From contig CM114273.1 of the NCBI GenBank assembly GCA_050084515.1, positions 1,612,001 to 1,676,000 of the forward strand: 64,000 nucleotides of DNA, given 5' to 3'. Position 1 is the stretch's first letter, and each line of letters opens with the position of its first letter. A program made the translations under genes and the position numbers. Of this stretch, positions 45,303-57,091 are shown piece after piece. Origin of the DNA: Blasia pusilla. Its lineage: Eukaryota; Marchantiophyta; Marchantiopsida; Blasiales. The notes beneath the pieces were generated by a model. That model saw only the letters and a program-made list of their open reading frames with translations. It was not told the origin of the DNA and ran no database searches.

Positions 45303-46076
45303 GAATAATCCATGAAAGATTAATGATACTGTGCACAAATTTATTTATTTTTGCATTGTTAGTATGTGAAATATTTTGTTACCGTACCAAAGAGAGAGGT
45401 ATTTGCAAATAAAAAAACACTCTCTAATAATTATATAAATTAATTAGATGGAACTTAATAATTATACAATTAGGAAGCCACCATGGGATGGGACAGATGT
45501 TGAGACTCATTTTCCTGAAAATGAGTGGGCTGCCCAGAATTACAATGTAGATGAATATTAGAAGATGAGGTATTAGATGTTCCAAAGTCTTCTTACGATA
45601 CTAATAGGTAATAGGGTTTCATCCAAAGGGACGTAAATTTTAGGCCGCGTGACAAATTCTTTTGGGGTCTTTCATTTTATAATGCGCTATATTTCACGTA
45701 ACATGCGAAGTGAGTGGAGTGTGGCTCTACCTCCTCGACACTTCATTGAAAAGGCCATAGAAAATAATGCGGACATGGCATCCATATTACTTCTTCTAAA
45801 AAGACCATAAATCCCTACAAAATAATAATATGAATACGAAGTTCATATTATATTTTATGGCCTTTCGAATGCGGGGTGTAAAATTTGAAAGGCCCTAATC
45901 CACAATTAGCGTTAAATCTAAAAGGGGCGTCGTGTTGAAAGTACCCATAAAGGAAATAAAGCCCTAATTGAGTCTCCCCTGGGGACGTGTAGTCCGGGAT
46001 TGTCCGACGGACGTTCCCGTCCCCATCGGACAATCCGACGGGGAACGGACGGGAACGTCCGTCGTAAGTCAACATC
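45303..46076. other. possible Helitron body, no gene seen
   Basis: AT-rich with no coding content; a palindrome at 46005-46064. If 45264 is a Helitron end, this would be its interior on the minus strand. Confidence 0.35.
46005..46064. repeat. 18-bp perfect inverted repeat
   Basis: Arms 46005-46022 (cgacggacgttcccgtcc) and 46047-46064 pair perfectly; the interior (cccatcggac/gtccgacggg-like) is also partly self-complementary. Confidence 0.9.
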
Positions 46077-46087
46077 ATTGACTGAAA

Positions 46088-46603
46088 AAGAAAGATGCAC
46101 TTCGATAAAAACGAGTGATGGAAAACCCATCGGAAGTACAAAAGAGGGGGACTCAAAGAGTCAAAACCTGAAGGCCACAACAAGACCAGAAAAGGAAGAA
46201 GGGGCATTCCCCCTAACGACGAAACTCACCAACAGCAGAGACAATATCAGCAAAAACAAGAGAGCTATGACTACTACTAAGTGGGCCTATAGCGCCGGCG
46301 TCTCCCACAGCCTGAGCCCGCCGCAAAAAGCCCATTAGCCTGGGCACGCGCAACGCCACGGAGACCCGTTGCCTACAATAGAGAATCGCAGAGCTAAGGA
46401 CAACCCATTTCTCGAGTGGAGATGATGGGCGCGATCTGTATGAAGCAGTCGAATCTCTCCCCCATAGCCCCATACATCTCTATGGCCAGGGGGATGAAGA
46501 TGTGTCCCTCGTGAAGTCGACTGTAGATATGTGTCTTCTTCGCCGCCGCCGCCGCTCCTTGTAGCATTCGCCCTTGGGCCACCACTTGGGCTCGCATTGC
46601 CTC
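46088..46603 (-). mobile_element. 5'-truncated LINE insertion with 11-bp target duplication
   Basis: The sequence attgactgaaa stands at 46077-46087 and again at 46604-46614, so this insertion is defined to the base. It contains the last part of the LINE ORF on the minus strand (VAQGRMLQGAAAAAKKTHIY, FIPLAIEMYGAMGERFD...) and the 3' untranslated region. It is highly similar to 15520-16000 except for small changes, including a frame change after GERFD. Target duplication of variable length with 5' truncation is typical of target-primed reverse transcription. Confidence 0.9.
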
Positions 46604-46900
46604 ATTGACTGAAAGGAGAAACTCCTACTTGCTTCAGATGACGGTGGATGAAATCAACGGCTGCGCCACCATTCGTAGAATCGCAGATTGTGACGTGACT
46701 GTCACGACTCGATGAGCGCACGACGCGTGGCTCCTTCAGTCTTCTTCTTCTTCACCTCCCAAAGAAGTATGAATCGTGAGCCCTGAAGGCTTTTTTAAGC
46801 CCTAAAGGCTTTAGCTTCTGCCTTCTATGGGTGTTGGCCTTGAAAAGCTTTTGATCTAACCTAACCTAACCTTGCTTTGGGCAAGTCAATTAGTTTTAAA

Positions 46901-46902
<2 letters not shown>

Positions 46903-46952
<50 letters not shown>
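46903..46952. repeat. (CT)n microsatellite
   Basis: About 25 uninterrupted CT units. Confidence 0.97.
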
Positions 46953-46954
<2 letters not shown>

Positions 46955-49900
46955 CATTTAAAATGCAAACACAATTATGCTCCACAATACTTTAAATTAC
47001 TTGTTTAAACTCTAAAAGTGCTAGAAGCAGTTTTATGTATTCCTTTTTGGGATTTTTTTCCCTCCTTTTAAGTTTTTTTTTCTAAGAAAGTGGTTTTGTT
47101 TTGATGGAAAATATTACACAAACTTTACACAATATCTTTAGTCTTTGTTATAAAATTAATTAAGTTGATCTAATTCTAGTCCTAAAGAAGAAAGGTTCTT
47201 TTTTCAAATTATCAAATGTGAAAACCTTGAAATATGATTGTCTTGTTCATTCACCATTACATCTTTGTTCCCCCCCTTAACAATAATGGTGCCGAAAGCA
47301 CTCATTTTTATCTCTAGTTGGAACCCTCAACCGGTTTTCTCGCAAGATATGGAAACTTCCTATGGATCATATTGATACTCTCGTGCACACACTCCTCCTA
47401 TTGTAGATCCCTAATTTCATGGTTTTGCAACAACCCCCCCCCACCATTTGCAAGGACTTTCTTTTGATAGTGGAAGGAGAGGCCTCCTCAGTGTGGACTA
47501 GCATATGTGTTTCAAGGGATGTTTTGGGATCACACTTTACACAGAAAAAAGGCCTTTTAGAAGAGTGTTTATTGTGTCAAGTTACATACGTAACTTAACA
47601 AGAACTGCACTTGCATCGTAGTAGTGCGTATTTTCTAGTTTTAAGTTTTTATGAACAATGTTTTTATGATTGCCACTCATATGAAATTAAATACTTCTCA
47701 TCATGAATTCATTTGTATGGTAGTATTGTACTTTAGTGAAGTTCATTGTTTTTGCTTGTCATTGGTATTTTTCTTGTATAAATTCTCCTACTTTTCGATT
47801 ATCACTATTAGGTTGAATGATACTCACCAAAAATGTCCTCTTCCTATTTGTGGTTTTGCTAATATTTTGTTGGCCTTGTGTTTATTTTGGTGCAAATCTA
47901 GATTAGTTCATTTTTTATTGAGTAATAGGATATATTTTTGTCTTGGTACATAGTGCATGTTTCCCTAATAGCACAATAGTCATGGATTTTTTAGTTCATG
48001 AGTGTTGCCCTATTAACACCCTAATTGTGGGGTTTGTTCGTCTAGGCAAATTTTCCCCTAAGGATTCATGCGACTTTCCCTATTTTGGTTTGGATTCATT
48101 TGTTAGTCTAGGAGGATTTTCCCGTAAGGATTCATGGGCTATTCCTTATTTTGGGTTTGGACCCGTAGTTCGTGTTACCCTCATATCACTATGTTACCTA
48201 GTTATCCACAACCTTATGTGATTTCCCCTTCTTCAACTTACGTCATTGTGGTATTTTGAGACCAAATGTTTCGGTGGTCCCCAATCGTCATAGTTTGGAA
48301 ACCAACCCAAATTTGCAAGCACCCATTTGGTAAAGGAAATGTTACATTAAAGTAAAACTCATGATATCCTCTCGATTTAACTACACTATCCAAAGATGAA
48401 TAACCATATTCTAAGATAAAAATTCTCCAATTATTTACAACTCATGGTAAAATTGGGGCCGCCATACTAGTTCCAAAACTCTTGGCATGTCATTTCAGGT
48501 AAGGAAGTTCCGTTTGGGATTGGGAAATCATTGCAAACACCGGAACAAATTTCCTCCACTATGACTTTGTGTGTTAATGACTATAATAATATGATGTGAC
48601 TATATGATGATTGTGACTCTATGACTTTTGGCAAATTTTAATTCCAATGTAAATAATTTTTTTAATTCCATGTCATAATACTTTTTTTAGCATGACTCAA
48701 TCTAACTAGGGGGGACTAGATATGACTTTATGAATGGTTGCAACTTGTGGAATTATGCAATATTCTTGCGAACTTAAAATTAAATCATACATATTATATA
48801 GTCATGAAGAATCAAATCATAAAAAGGGTATTCCCTTCTAGTCCATGTGGAAAGTCGAGAGCTTCTTTCCATCCTATCTTGATGATATCATGAATCACAA
48901 CATAGTCTCTCGACATCCCTAATAGAATGGATCATGAATCACAACATAGTCTTTTGGTATCCCTAATAAAATGGATCACCTCAATTACGCCTCGTACTTC
49001 CTCTTTTTGTGCTCTGTAACCTAACACACTAGTAAGATGCCCATACAATCTTTGGAGTATAAATTAATAATTGAAATTAATATACATGATTCATATATCA
49101 TAAAATATTAAAATTAGAATGTCTTTCTTGCTACCCATTTGCCATGTCAAACTATCATTTTGTTAAATAGAATGCTATCACAACCAATCCCATAATACAA
49201 TTCTTACTAGTATGATGCCTTTGCTATGCACCTATGAGGGAATTTTTTTTCATCCCTTAAGTCTTCAGTCCTCTTAATTTAGCTATTTAAATTTGACATA
49301 TATCAACAACATAAGAGGTTTGAAAAGACACATGTCAATAGAGGAGAAGGATTTCTCTAATCCCATCCTATCTTGATGACATTATTTCAAAATTTAAGTA
49401 TAATTCCAACTTTCCTAAATCTTAAAAGAATAAATAGAATTTCACATTTAAAATAATTCTCCTCTTCAAATTAAAATTAAGCAATACCCAACTCCCCTAA
49501 ATAATTTCACTCCTCCATAAAAGTTTAAACAATACATACATTTTCCCTTCCACTCTTTCTACCAAAATAACATCCATTAATTGAGTTATTACTTAGTTTG
49601 AATTAATGAGATAATTTCCCTTTTCCATTCAAATTCATTTTCCTTTCCCAAAATATCCAATTAGAATTATCATGATTATTTTGAGAAATAATCCTAATTT
49701 TCATTTTAAAATTTAAAAATAATTTATGTTTTCTTAAATCTTAGAAGAGTAAGAACATTCCACTCTTCTAAATAATTTCACTCCTCAATTAAAATAAAAA
49801 TGGCATGCCACTCCCTTAAATAATTCCACCCTTCCATATAATCTAAACAATATCTATTTCTTCTCCATGAAAATTCATTTTCCCTTCCCATCAATCATGA

Positions 49901-50386
49901 ATTAAGGGAAAATTTTCTAATTTTCTAATTTTTTGATATTTTTATAATTATCTCACTATTTTGTCTTATTTTATACCTAAGATCATCCTTTATAATATAA
50001 ATTAATAAAAATTAAATTTTTTATTAAAAAAATATTTTCCTATTCCATTCAAATTCAATTTTTTATCTGTATGGTATGAATTAAAGGAAAAATTTCAAAC
50101 ACGTCGCTATTTTGTCTTACTATCCTACTATTTTATTTTATTGCATATATAGGGTCGCCCATTATAATATAGAAGATTAGCCTAAGCTTGTGCCATGTAT
50201 GAGTTCAAGTTACGTCCCATAATGAATCTTCAAATGCAATTTTAAATCAATTTTAAGAGATGCTATTGGTTTGTAAGGTGAACAACTCTATCGCCTTTTT
50301 AGTTGATAGAATCGTTCGTTGTCTAAACCAATAGGATTGCTCCAATTCAATCATACATTTAGGATGGATAATTCAAAATTATACAC
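46953..50386. other. AT-rich intergenic, nothing recognised
   Basis: About 3.4 kb with no recognisable coding sequence on either strand. From about 49380 it repeats words such as aattccactcttctaaataattt and aaaattcattttccctt loosely, in a manner also seen, in opposite sense, at 62300-63200. It is likely old transposon sequence. Confidence 0.45.
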
Positions 50387-50413
50387 CTGTGCATGGCACG
50401 GGGCCGAGCTAAT
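50387..50413 (+). mobile_element. Helitron-like 3' terminus
   Basis: Hairpin CCTGTGC-atg-GCACGGG, then ten bases and CTAA followed by T, the Helitron 3' layout. Upstream (50270-50386) it has caatagaatcgtt... and aaccaataggattgctcc, as after the 5' end at 38617. Confidence 0.65.
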
Positions 50414-50585
50414 GTAGATTATTGGAGATTACCCTTTTGATTTTAGAACACTTGATATCTAACCCTTTCATCTAATAAGATCGTTCGATCAGTCAACTAA
50501 TAAAAAATTCAATTAAGAGTTTTAAAAAATTAGTTAAATCATTACCATTCGGATAATTTAAATTACCCACATGAACATCCACTAA

Positions 50586-50680
50586 TCTATACTATTATTT
50601 GAGAGTGCCCCTTCGGTTTCAAACTCTTCTTATCTCAACACTCGGTATTTTCAACCAATGAAAGCAAATTATGGAAAATA
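50586..50680 (+). mobile_element. Helitron-like 5' terminus
   Basis: TCTATACTATTATTTGAGAG preceded by A, followed by tgccccttcggtttcaaactctt, closely related to 38617. The sequence at 51500-51540 resembles such a terminus on the opposite strand. Confidence 0.6.
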
Positions 50681-51428
50681 ATATAAACAAGGATTACTCT
50701 ATTAATAACATAATAATAACAATAACGCATATTTCATTAAAGAAAATTATGCGGGAGAAGTAATGGTTAAATACGGGAAGTCGTATCCCCAAGTAAATCT
50801 GGGAATGATTGAGACCCTAATCCATATACATCCATACTAGCCCCACAAGCATAACAAGACAAAATACCAATCATAATAAGACAAAATAGTAACATGTTAT
50901 TATTTGTTCCTCATATACCTATTGTTGTAGCAAATCCTTATAATTATTATAGGAAGAAGTGAGATTTAATTTGATTGGTTGAGGTTATATTTATGAGGGA
51001 ATGATTTAAAGGTGATTCTATGCAGGTGAGGAGTGGAGTTTTAAAAAAAAACTTCACTCTTTGATTTAATTTAATTTTCTAATATTTTTTAAAAAAAATT
51101 CTTCACTATTTTTTGTTAGTGGATAATTTGTGAAGGGAAGGGATCACTATTAGAAAAGAAAATTTCTAATTTTCACATGTGAATTAAGACGAAAATTCTA
51201 AAAATTTTATCCAAATTATTCCATTTTATTAATATTTATGATTCCCCATTATAATTTTAAATAAATTATTAATACTTAATAAAATATTATTCTATTTTAT
51301 TCAAATTCTTATGATTTTTTTTACTTGAAATATTTCTACCCATCTTGTGTGGTTTAAATTTCAAACAGGTTCATTCCTAAATGCCCCTCCTTACCCCTAA
51401 ACCCTCACTACTTAATACCCCTCCTCCT
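50681..51428. other. AT-rich upstream region, nothing recognised
   Basis: No open frame of note; poly-A/T tracts are common. Confidence 0.45.
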
Positions 51429-51637
51429 CACGTGTCGGACCTCCACGTGTCGCAAGGCTAAGACCCGAAAACGACTAGGTGAAATTACCTTACCGAAGAC
51501 GGGTTCCCCGTCCTCTTTTAATAATATGAAATTCTCTTTCCGTGCTTAGAAGGGCATGGTAACTAGTAATTAAAAACTAGGAATACCGCCACAAACACCG
51601 ACGACTGCTGAAACAGCTATCCAGCGGCCACGTGTCT
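51429..51637 (+). promoter_or_regulatory. three CACGTGTC elements (G-box/ABRE type)
   Basis: CACGTGTC occurs at 51429-51436, 51444-51451 and 51630-51637. This is the core bound by plant bZIP (ABA-responsive) and bHLH factors. The cluster lies about 1.6-1.8 kb upstream of the SOUL start codon and just ahead of a GC-richer, possibly transcribed region. Whether it serves the SOUL gene is inferred. Confidence 0.4.
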
Positions 51638-51639
51638 AC

Positions 51640-53277
51640 TTCCGCAGTGAAGTTCCAACACCTTTCTACTTCTCACTCGCTCGGTGTCTCTCTCTGTTGA
51701 GCTATGGTTTCGTCGCCCAACAACCCGAAGGAGGTGAAGCTCCTACAGTCGGGATTGGGAAATGTGGAGGTCAAGCCTTCGACCGCAAGCCAACAACGGA
51801 CGCGAAGCTTCCAGTAATTTGCGCTGTCGTGGTGATGCGAGCTAGTCTTCACGGCCAAGTCTTGGATGGGGAGCAGAAGAAGAGGTTTTAACAGCGGCGA
51901 CATCTCTCTGAATAAGTGGGCTATGCAGCGTCGGAGTTCCTGTCTTCTGCTCGATTTGCATGCGTGAGAATTCTGCGGGACGGTTTGGATCATCAATTGG
52001 CGAAAGAACGACGCCTGCGCTGCGGGGTTTTGAGAGTTGCGGCAAATTTTTCTGACGGTTAGTATGGCCCAGAGGTGTTTCTTGCTTCTGTGGTTGAGGG
52101 TTTTGGTAATGGTTAACGTTTCTGATCTTTTGGATGAAGTTGGAGAGGGCGTAAGCTCTCGATGGGGTATGCGGAGGTGCGAGATCATAGCAGTTTAGTT
52201 GCATGGATTCTAGGTGGGGTTTCGAACGGTGGAAGCCGCACTGCACTAGAGACGAGTGATGGACTTGGAGCTGGGAACTTTGTCTACTTGTCCTCTATGA
52301 TTTTCGTTTCATTTGTTTTGATTTGATTTTTACAGAACGTCAATTGGCTGCTCCGGCTCTCAATGAGTACGGAGAGGTGTAGATGTCCTTAGTTGTGTGG
52401 GTCTGGGCTTGAATGAGAATGAGAGGTTTCGTTTGAGAATCTGGATTTTTCGCCGTGTCTGACTGGAATGCATGATTATACGATTACATGCTTTGCGACC
52501 ATTTGCCTGATTATGAGCGTTCGCTAGTCTCCTGCTGCCTTTTTCAAACTCATTAGCGTCTCTCTCAAGAGAAAATTTGTCAAGGGGTACTTCCAAGTGA
52601 AACTTTTATCATCTGCGCATATATGAGTGCGCATCAAACTTTGATATTCTCGCTCTCTTACGGAGATTCATCCCGCTCGTTTTGGGAGTCGCCTACACAT
52701 GATCCATCCAGTAGCGCTAGTTCCCAGTACTGAGAGTCTGGCCGTCGCTGTTACTTAAGATCGGCCTTCATAGAGCCCTTCGGAAAGAAGTTTGGTACCG
52801 TATCAGTCAGGGTCCCCAGCTTCACTCACTGTGAGGTCGCAGGGAAAAGAATGGCTGTAAGTTTATGGTATCTTATGCGACGGCCCATTTGTGGACTTAA
52901 TATCCATCCGGACGAAACAATCCAATTTTGCTGCTTCGGAAGCTGGGCTTCCTAGCGTCCCTTGTGAATCTGAAGTTTCCGAGGTTTTAGTGGACTGAGC
53001 TACCAAGCGCATCCTCTAGTACTGTCAGTTGCGCTTATCTCCTCAATTGCTCGTTATCTACATGGCTGATGAAAAAGTGCGATTCTTCGGTCGATTGATG
53101 AGAATCTGGCATGTCCGGATTGTGCCCGCTGACACAGATCACAGACCTAGTGATCGTGGAGGATGCAAGAGACATTCATTCGAAACGAAAGATATCATGT
53201 ATTGGATGACTTATGACCAGCTAGACGCTAATGGTTTGTCTCTACGTATTTGCAGGTGAAGGGCACCTCTTGCAAGC
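51640..53277 (+). other. probable 5' untranslated exon/intron region of the SOUL gene
   Basis: GC-moderate sequence. A short frame from ATG 51704 (MVSSPNNPKEVKLLQSGL...) ends at about 51820. The sequence tatttgcag at 53250-53257 just before the SOUL start is a good splice acceptor, suggesting an intron in the 5' leader. No second gene is recognised here. Confidence 0.4.
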
Positions 53278-53991
53278 ATGGGTTCAGTTCTAGGGAAAAT
53301 AGACGTAGAGACGCCGAACTTTAAGGTTCTGGAGAAGGGAACGAACTATGAGATCAGGGAATATCCAGAGTGTTTAGCGGCGGAGGTGACCTACGACCCT
53401 TCCACTATGAAGCAGGGAAGGGATGGAGGGTTCATGCTTCTTGCGGGCTATATCGGAGCAGTGGGAAAGCCAGCCAATGTCAAGGTTTCTTCTGATGAAG
53501 GGCAAGAAGCAACCACAGGCGAGAAAATCGCCATGACAGCCCCAGTGATCACACAAGAAAGTAAGCAAGGAGAGGGTGAGAAGATCGCCATGACAGCACC
53601 TGTGCTCACACAAGAAAGTTCGCAAGGTGAGGCTGAGAAGATTGCTATGACAGCCCCTGTCATCACTCAAGAATCTCAGACTGGCGAAACAGAGCAGAAA
53701 AAAGTTGTCACAATGCAGTTTCTCCTGCCTGCTCAGTACAAACTGGACACCGTTCCCAAGCCTACGGATCCGAGAATTTCTGTCAAGGAAGTTCCCAGCA
53801 GAAAGTACGGTGTGCTCACATTTGCGGGAGTGGCCGACGAAATTCTGACTGAAAAGATGGTTGGGTCTCTTCAAAGTGCACTCCAGCATGCGGGTCACAA
53901 AATCATCGGCCCACACATTTTAGCCCGGTACAACCCTCCTTGGACTCTGAGCTTCCTGCGCACCAACGAAGTAATGCTCCCTGTGGAGTAG
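53278..53991 (+). CDS. SOUL-1: SOUL heme-binding protein, single coding exon
   Basis: A 237-residue cytosolic-type SOUL/HBP family protein that binds heme or other tetrapyrroles; plant members are implicated in tetrapyrrole carriage. The start MGSVLGKIDVETPNFKVL, then YEIREYP (24-30), GGFMLLAGYIG (50-60), VVTMQFLLP (143-151), RKYGVLTF and the C-terminal ARYNPPWTL...RTNEVMLPVE follow Arabidopsis SOUL-1 (At2g37970) closely over the full length. KIAMTAPV is present three times (83-90, 102-109, 121-128) at 19-residue steps; the Arabidopsis protein also has a tripled motif, so this is an old family trait. No targeting peptide is seen. A splice acceptor at 53257 suggests a leader intron. The frame is clean. 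Confidence 0.93.
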   Translation: MGSVLGKIDVETPNFKVLEKGTNYEIREYPECLAAEVTYDPSTMKQGRDGGFMLLAGYIGAVGKPANVKVSSDEGQEATTGEKIAMTAPVITQESKQGEGEKIAMTAPVLTQESSQGEAEKIAMTAPVITQESQTGETEQKKVVTMQFLLPAQYKLDTVPKPTDPRISVKEVPSRKYGVLTFAGVADEILTEKMVGSLQSALQHAGHKIIGPHILARYNPPWTLSFLRTNEVMLPVE

Positions 53992-55783
53992 AGGGACTTG
54001 ATTCCCCGAGTACAAAATTTAGTCTTCTTTAGATCATATGAAGCCGGACATTTGCACTTGTGAGGAGTGTCTCATGTCTTGCAGAAAGGTGCTTATGAGA
54101 GTAGATGTTAGTGGGTCGAAGCGAGAGAGAGTTCGGAGTCGCCTTGGCGTCTAGACTTCAGGCGGTGTAATCGTAACATCACTCTTTAGTTCATAAGCTG
54201 TGTGCATATCTGGGGCCCTTGGTGGTGTCAACAGCTTTCTTTCTTGACCGAGGCATGCAAAGTAGAAAATTTCCCAGGCTCCTATTTCTGATACTGAGCT
54301 TTCTTGTGCTACTGGCACATTTCGGATAGAATAAGATCACCGGATGTAATGTAAATGACTTCCTTTGTCCACACGATGGACTCAGAAACCAAGTAAAATT
54401 ATTGAAGAGATCTTGGTGCTGTAATAAAGTAAGAATTATGTATGCTCCTGTACGTCAGATCATGACCCATGGATATTGTCAAATTTGCAGAACTACATGT
54501 TTGGTCGATAGCCAGGCTTGTTATTAAGATTGTGTGATATTGCTGCAACCTATTTTTCAACAATTTTGGGTACTGGATCGATGTTAGATGGAGCTCCAAG
54601 TAGTATTTTTCATCACTTCCAGCTCACGTCTTCTACAGACGTCCTCCGCATTAGGTTTCAACAAAAGCAGGCACCTTCAAAAGCACCGCATTAGGTTTCA
54701 ACAAAAGCAGACTCTGACTCTAGAAGGTCGATTATGAGTTCATCATAGCCCACAAAGGCCAGTCAATGAAGCTCAGCCTTCATCTCCAAATAAGCGATTT
54801 CCCAGTACGAAGCTGTTGAAGCGATAAGTGTGCCCAGAAAGGTAGGAATCACTCAACAATATTAGCAACACTCATAGAAGCTTTATCCTTCCGCGCAGCC
54901 ACATCTGCTAAATTGGTTTTTTCAATTCCTCTATCTTCAGCCAGAAAAACAGGAGGTCTTGTGGTTTTGTGAGCGGATGAAAAACCTCTTTACGAGTTTG
55001 CTTCGTTCTTCCACATCTTCCTTCTGCTCCTAAGATTCGAGTGAGTGGATCTAGGTCACGTCCCATCAGCTGGTTCTCCATGGTGCCCACATTGTAGAGG
55101 ACAGCCAATTCGACCGAGCTTGCCCTCTCTTTTCACTTTGGCAGGTTTGTAGGGTTATACTTTTTTTCTTTTTCAGTTTGGTGGGCGGTAGTGGTCTTGG
55201 CTTCCATTGATACATTCAATCATGGCAAATTCACCCACTACCACTAAACTGGAACTCATCGAATGCCAAACCTTCTGGGCTGGCCCAACAACTCAGCAGG
55301 TGGACACGCTAGATTATTGTGCAGTAATTCAAGAAGACTCCCACTCAGGAAATGTATAGTTGACATACCTTTGATCGGACTCAAGGCGATCGTTGAAATC
55401 TCTGCAGCTGGAGTGTGGGAGAGAGAAGCTCTTGGTAGTACCCGCTAGCATTCGTCCAGCTAGAATGTGGAGTACTCTGCCCTCTTGGTCTATCTGAGAG
55501 TTAGATTCTGTCACCAGCTTCTCCTCAATCCACTCCTCGTATCTCCAAGCCCGACACTTCTGATGCGGTGCAGTGCTCATGGATCTATGGAAGACCGGCA
55601 TGGATTTCAACAACGCCAGAGGAGCGAAAATGAGGGACATACCTGAAGAAGCACCTGAGAGACGATGGAGATGAGAGCTGCCACTGGAAAACTGAATAAC
55701 GAAATCGAGAGCCCATCGCCCAACCCCAAAACGCCTGACATGAGATGGAGATGAGAGAGCTACCACCATTCGGAACCTCTCAC
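53992..55783. other. 3' flank of SOUL gene and unassigned region
   Basis: A duplicated phrase gcattaggtttcaacaaaagcag lies near 54649 and 54688. On the minus strand 55329-55769 has an open frame (AWRYEEWIEEKLVTESNSQI...) that may be a downstream exon of the gene at 55784-57997. No domain is recognised. Confidence 0.35.
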
Positions 55784-56280
55784 CAGCTCTCCGCTGATCC
55801 TATCAAAGCCTTTATGCTCTCGGTTACGATCTCAGGTATTTCCGTTTCGACGTCAGGCACGGGATCCGTGTGGCTGGACGAGCTCTCCGGCTTCACCGAT
55901 TCGATGCTCCCGGCCGACTCCGATTGATGAGACTGCTGCGCGTCTGGAGAATCCACGCTCTCGGATTTCGAGGCCGACTCTGATCGTTCGGACTGCGGTG
56001 GGGACAGAGGAGCGACGCTGTCGCATTTCGATGGCTCGGGACAGGCCACTGTGACTTCGCGAGGCGGTTTACTCTTTTCTTTGCCAGTCGCTCGCTGCAG
56101 CCGCGAACGCCTTGCGACTGCTCTCTGCATCTCCTCCTCAAATTCCCTCCGATTTCTGTCCGTGATTTTCACAGGTTTCTGCCACGGCTTTCTGAACAGA
56201 AACTCCTGCTCCTGCTTGTCTTCTGCATCCCTCCGGCTTTCGGCGCGGATGTCGTTGGTGGCCTTTGTCAGATCTGGACT
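55784..56280 (-). CDS. candidate internal exon, unknown protein
   Basis: The minus-strand frame bounded by a good acceptor (gctgcccag before 56280) and donor (gagagctg/GTGAGA after 55784). The product starts SPDLTKATNDIRAESRRDAE, has a charged helical part (RNRREFEEEMQRAVARRSRL) with FLFRKPWQKPVKI, and then a long Ser/Glu/Pro-rich tail likely to be disordered. I do not recognise the family. It may belong with the frame at 57092-57997 upstream on the same strand, as exons of one gene. Confidence 0.4.
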
Positions 56281-57091
56281 CTGGGCAGCATCCACACAGG
56301 CGGAGACAGTAAGTTGACGCCACTTTCTCATGCAGCATTCACCCTAATCAGAATTTTCGAGTTTTTTGGTCCTTCACTGAAACCCCCCCAAACCCCCGCA
56401 TTCTTTTTGTAGCACATCTCGCTGCTTCTCTGCTGTTGTGGGTGCCCAGAGTTCGAAGGGTCTACTGTGCTAGTAGCTTGTTAGTTCTAGCATCAGTGAG
56501 GGTTTCAGGCTATGGCTTGGAGTCGTGAGAGGTAAGGAGGGTCGACCTTTCAGCAAACGGACGATTCTATGGCATGTGAGTTCGCGAAATGGAGAGGAAG
56601 ATAATCTGTTTGTGTCATGTGTTACGGCGAGCAATCCCTCTACGGTGAGCTGTTTGCCTCGTTTATACAGGAGGACATGTCTTGAAAAGCTGTGTTTCTG
56701 CAGAGATCCTATTAGGTTTTCCTGGAGTTTCGAACTGACAGAACTACCTGTGGAGGACTCGACGAATCCATCAATTGGTAGTGCACAGATCAGGAGGAGA
56801 GATCGCATTTAGACCCCAAGCTTCATAAGGGAGTGGAGATCTGTCCTGGATTCCGAGGAGTGGTCGAGCAGAACGATCCAGAGCGGGCAAACCTGGTACA
56901 CTAGAGTGCAAGAATTTTCGTGTTCGTCGTCAAAGCCCGACATGATGGGAATGCTCGCTCGCACTTGCTCCTCATCCCAACGACGAATGAAAGCAAAACA
57001 GCGATTGAATTTGCTACTATTTCTGACACTGGATTCGTCCTACATTTGTCGACGATCAACTCGATCGAGAGGTGCGGATTGCCGTGGTGAT
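56281..57091. other. possible intron or intergenic, nothing recognised
   Basis: Short frames on both strands without recognisable content. It would be an intron if the flanking minus-strand frames are one gene. Confidence 0.35.

Noticed and set aside
51673-52246. Minus-strand frames of 171 and 134 codons upstream of the SOUL gene
   Set aside because: Two overlapping frames of the same strand with no domain, in the region better explained as the SOUL leader.
53524-53660. Tripled KIAMTAPV motif as a novelty
   Set aside because: The Arabidopsis SOUL-1 protein also has a tripled motif at this place, so it is an old family trait.
53374-53916. 180-codon minus-strand frame over the SOUL gene
   Set aside because: It is a shadow of the SOUL coding sequence; its Cys/His repeats mirror the KIAMTAPV codons.
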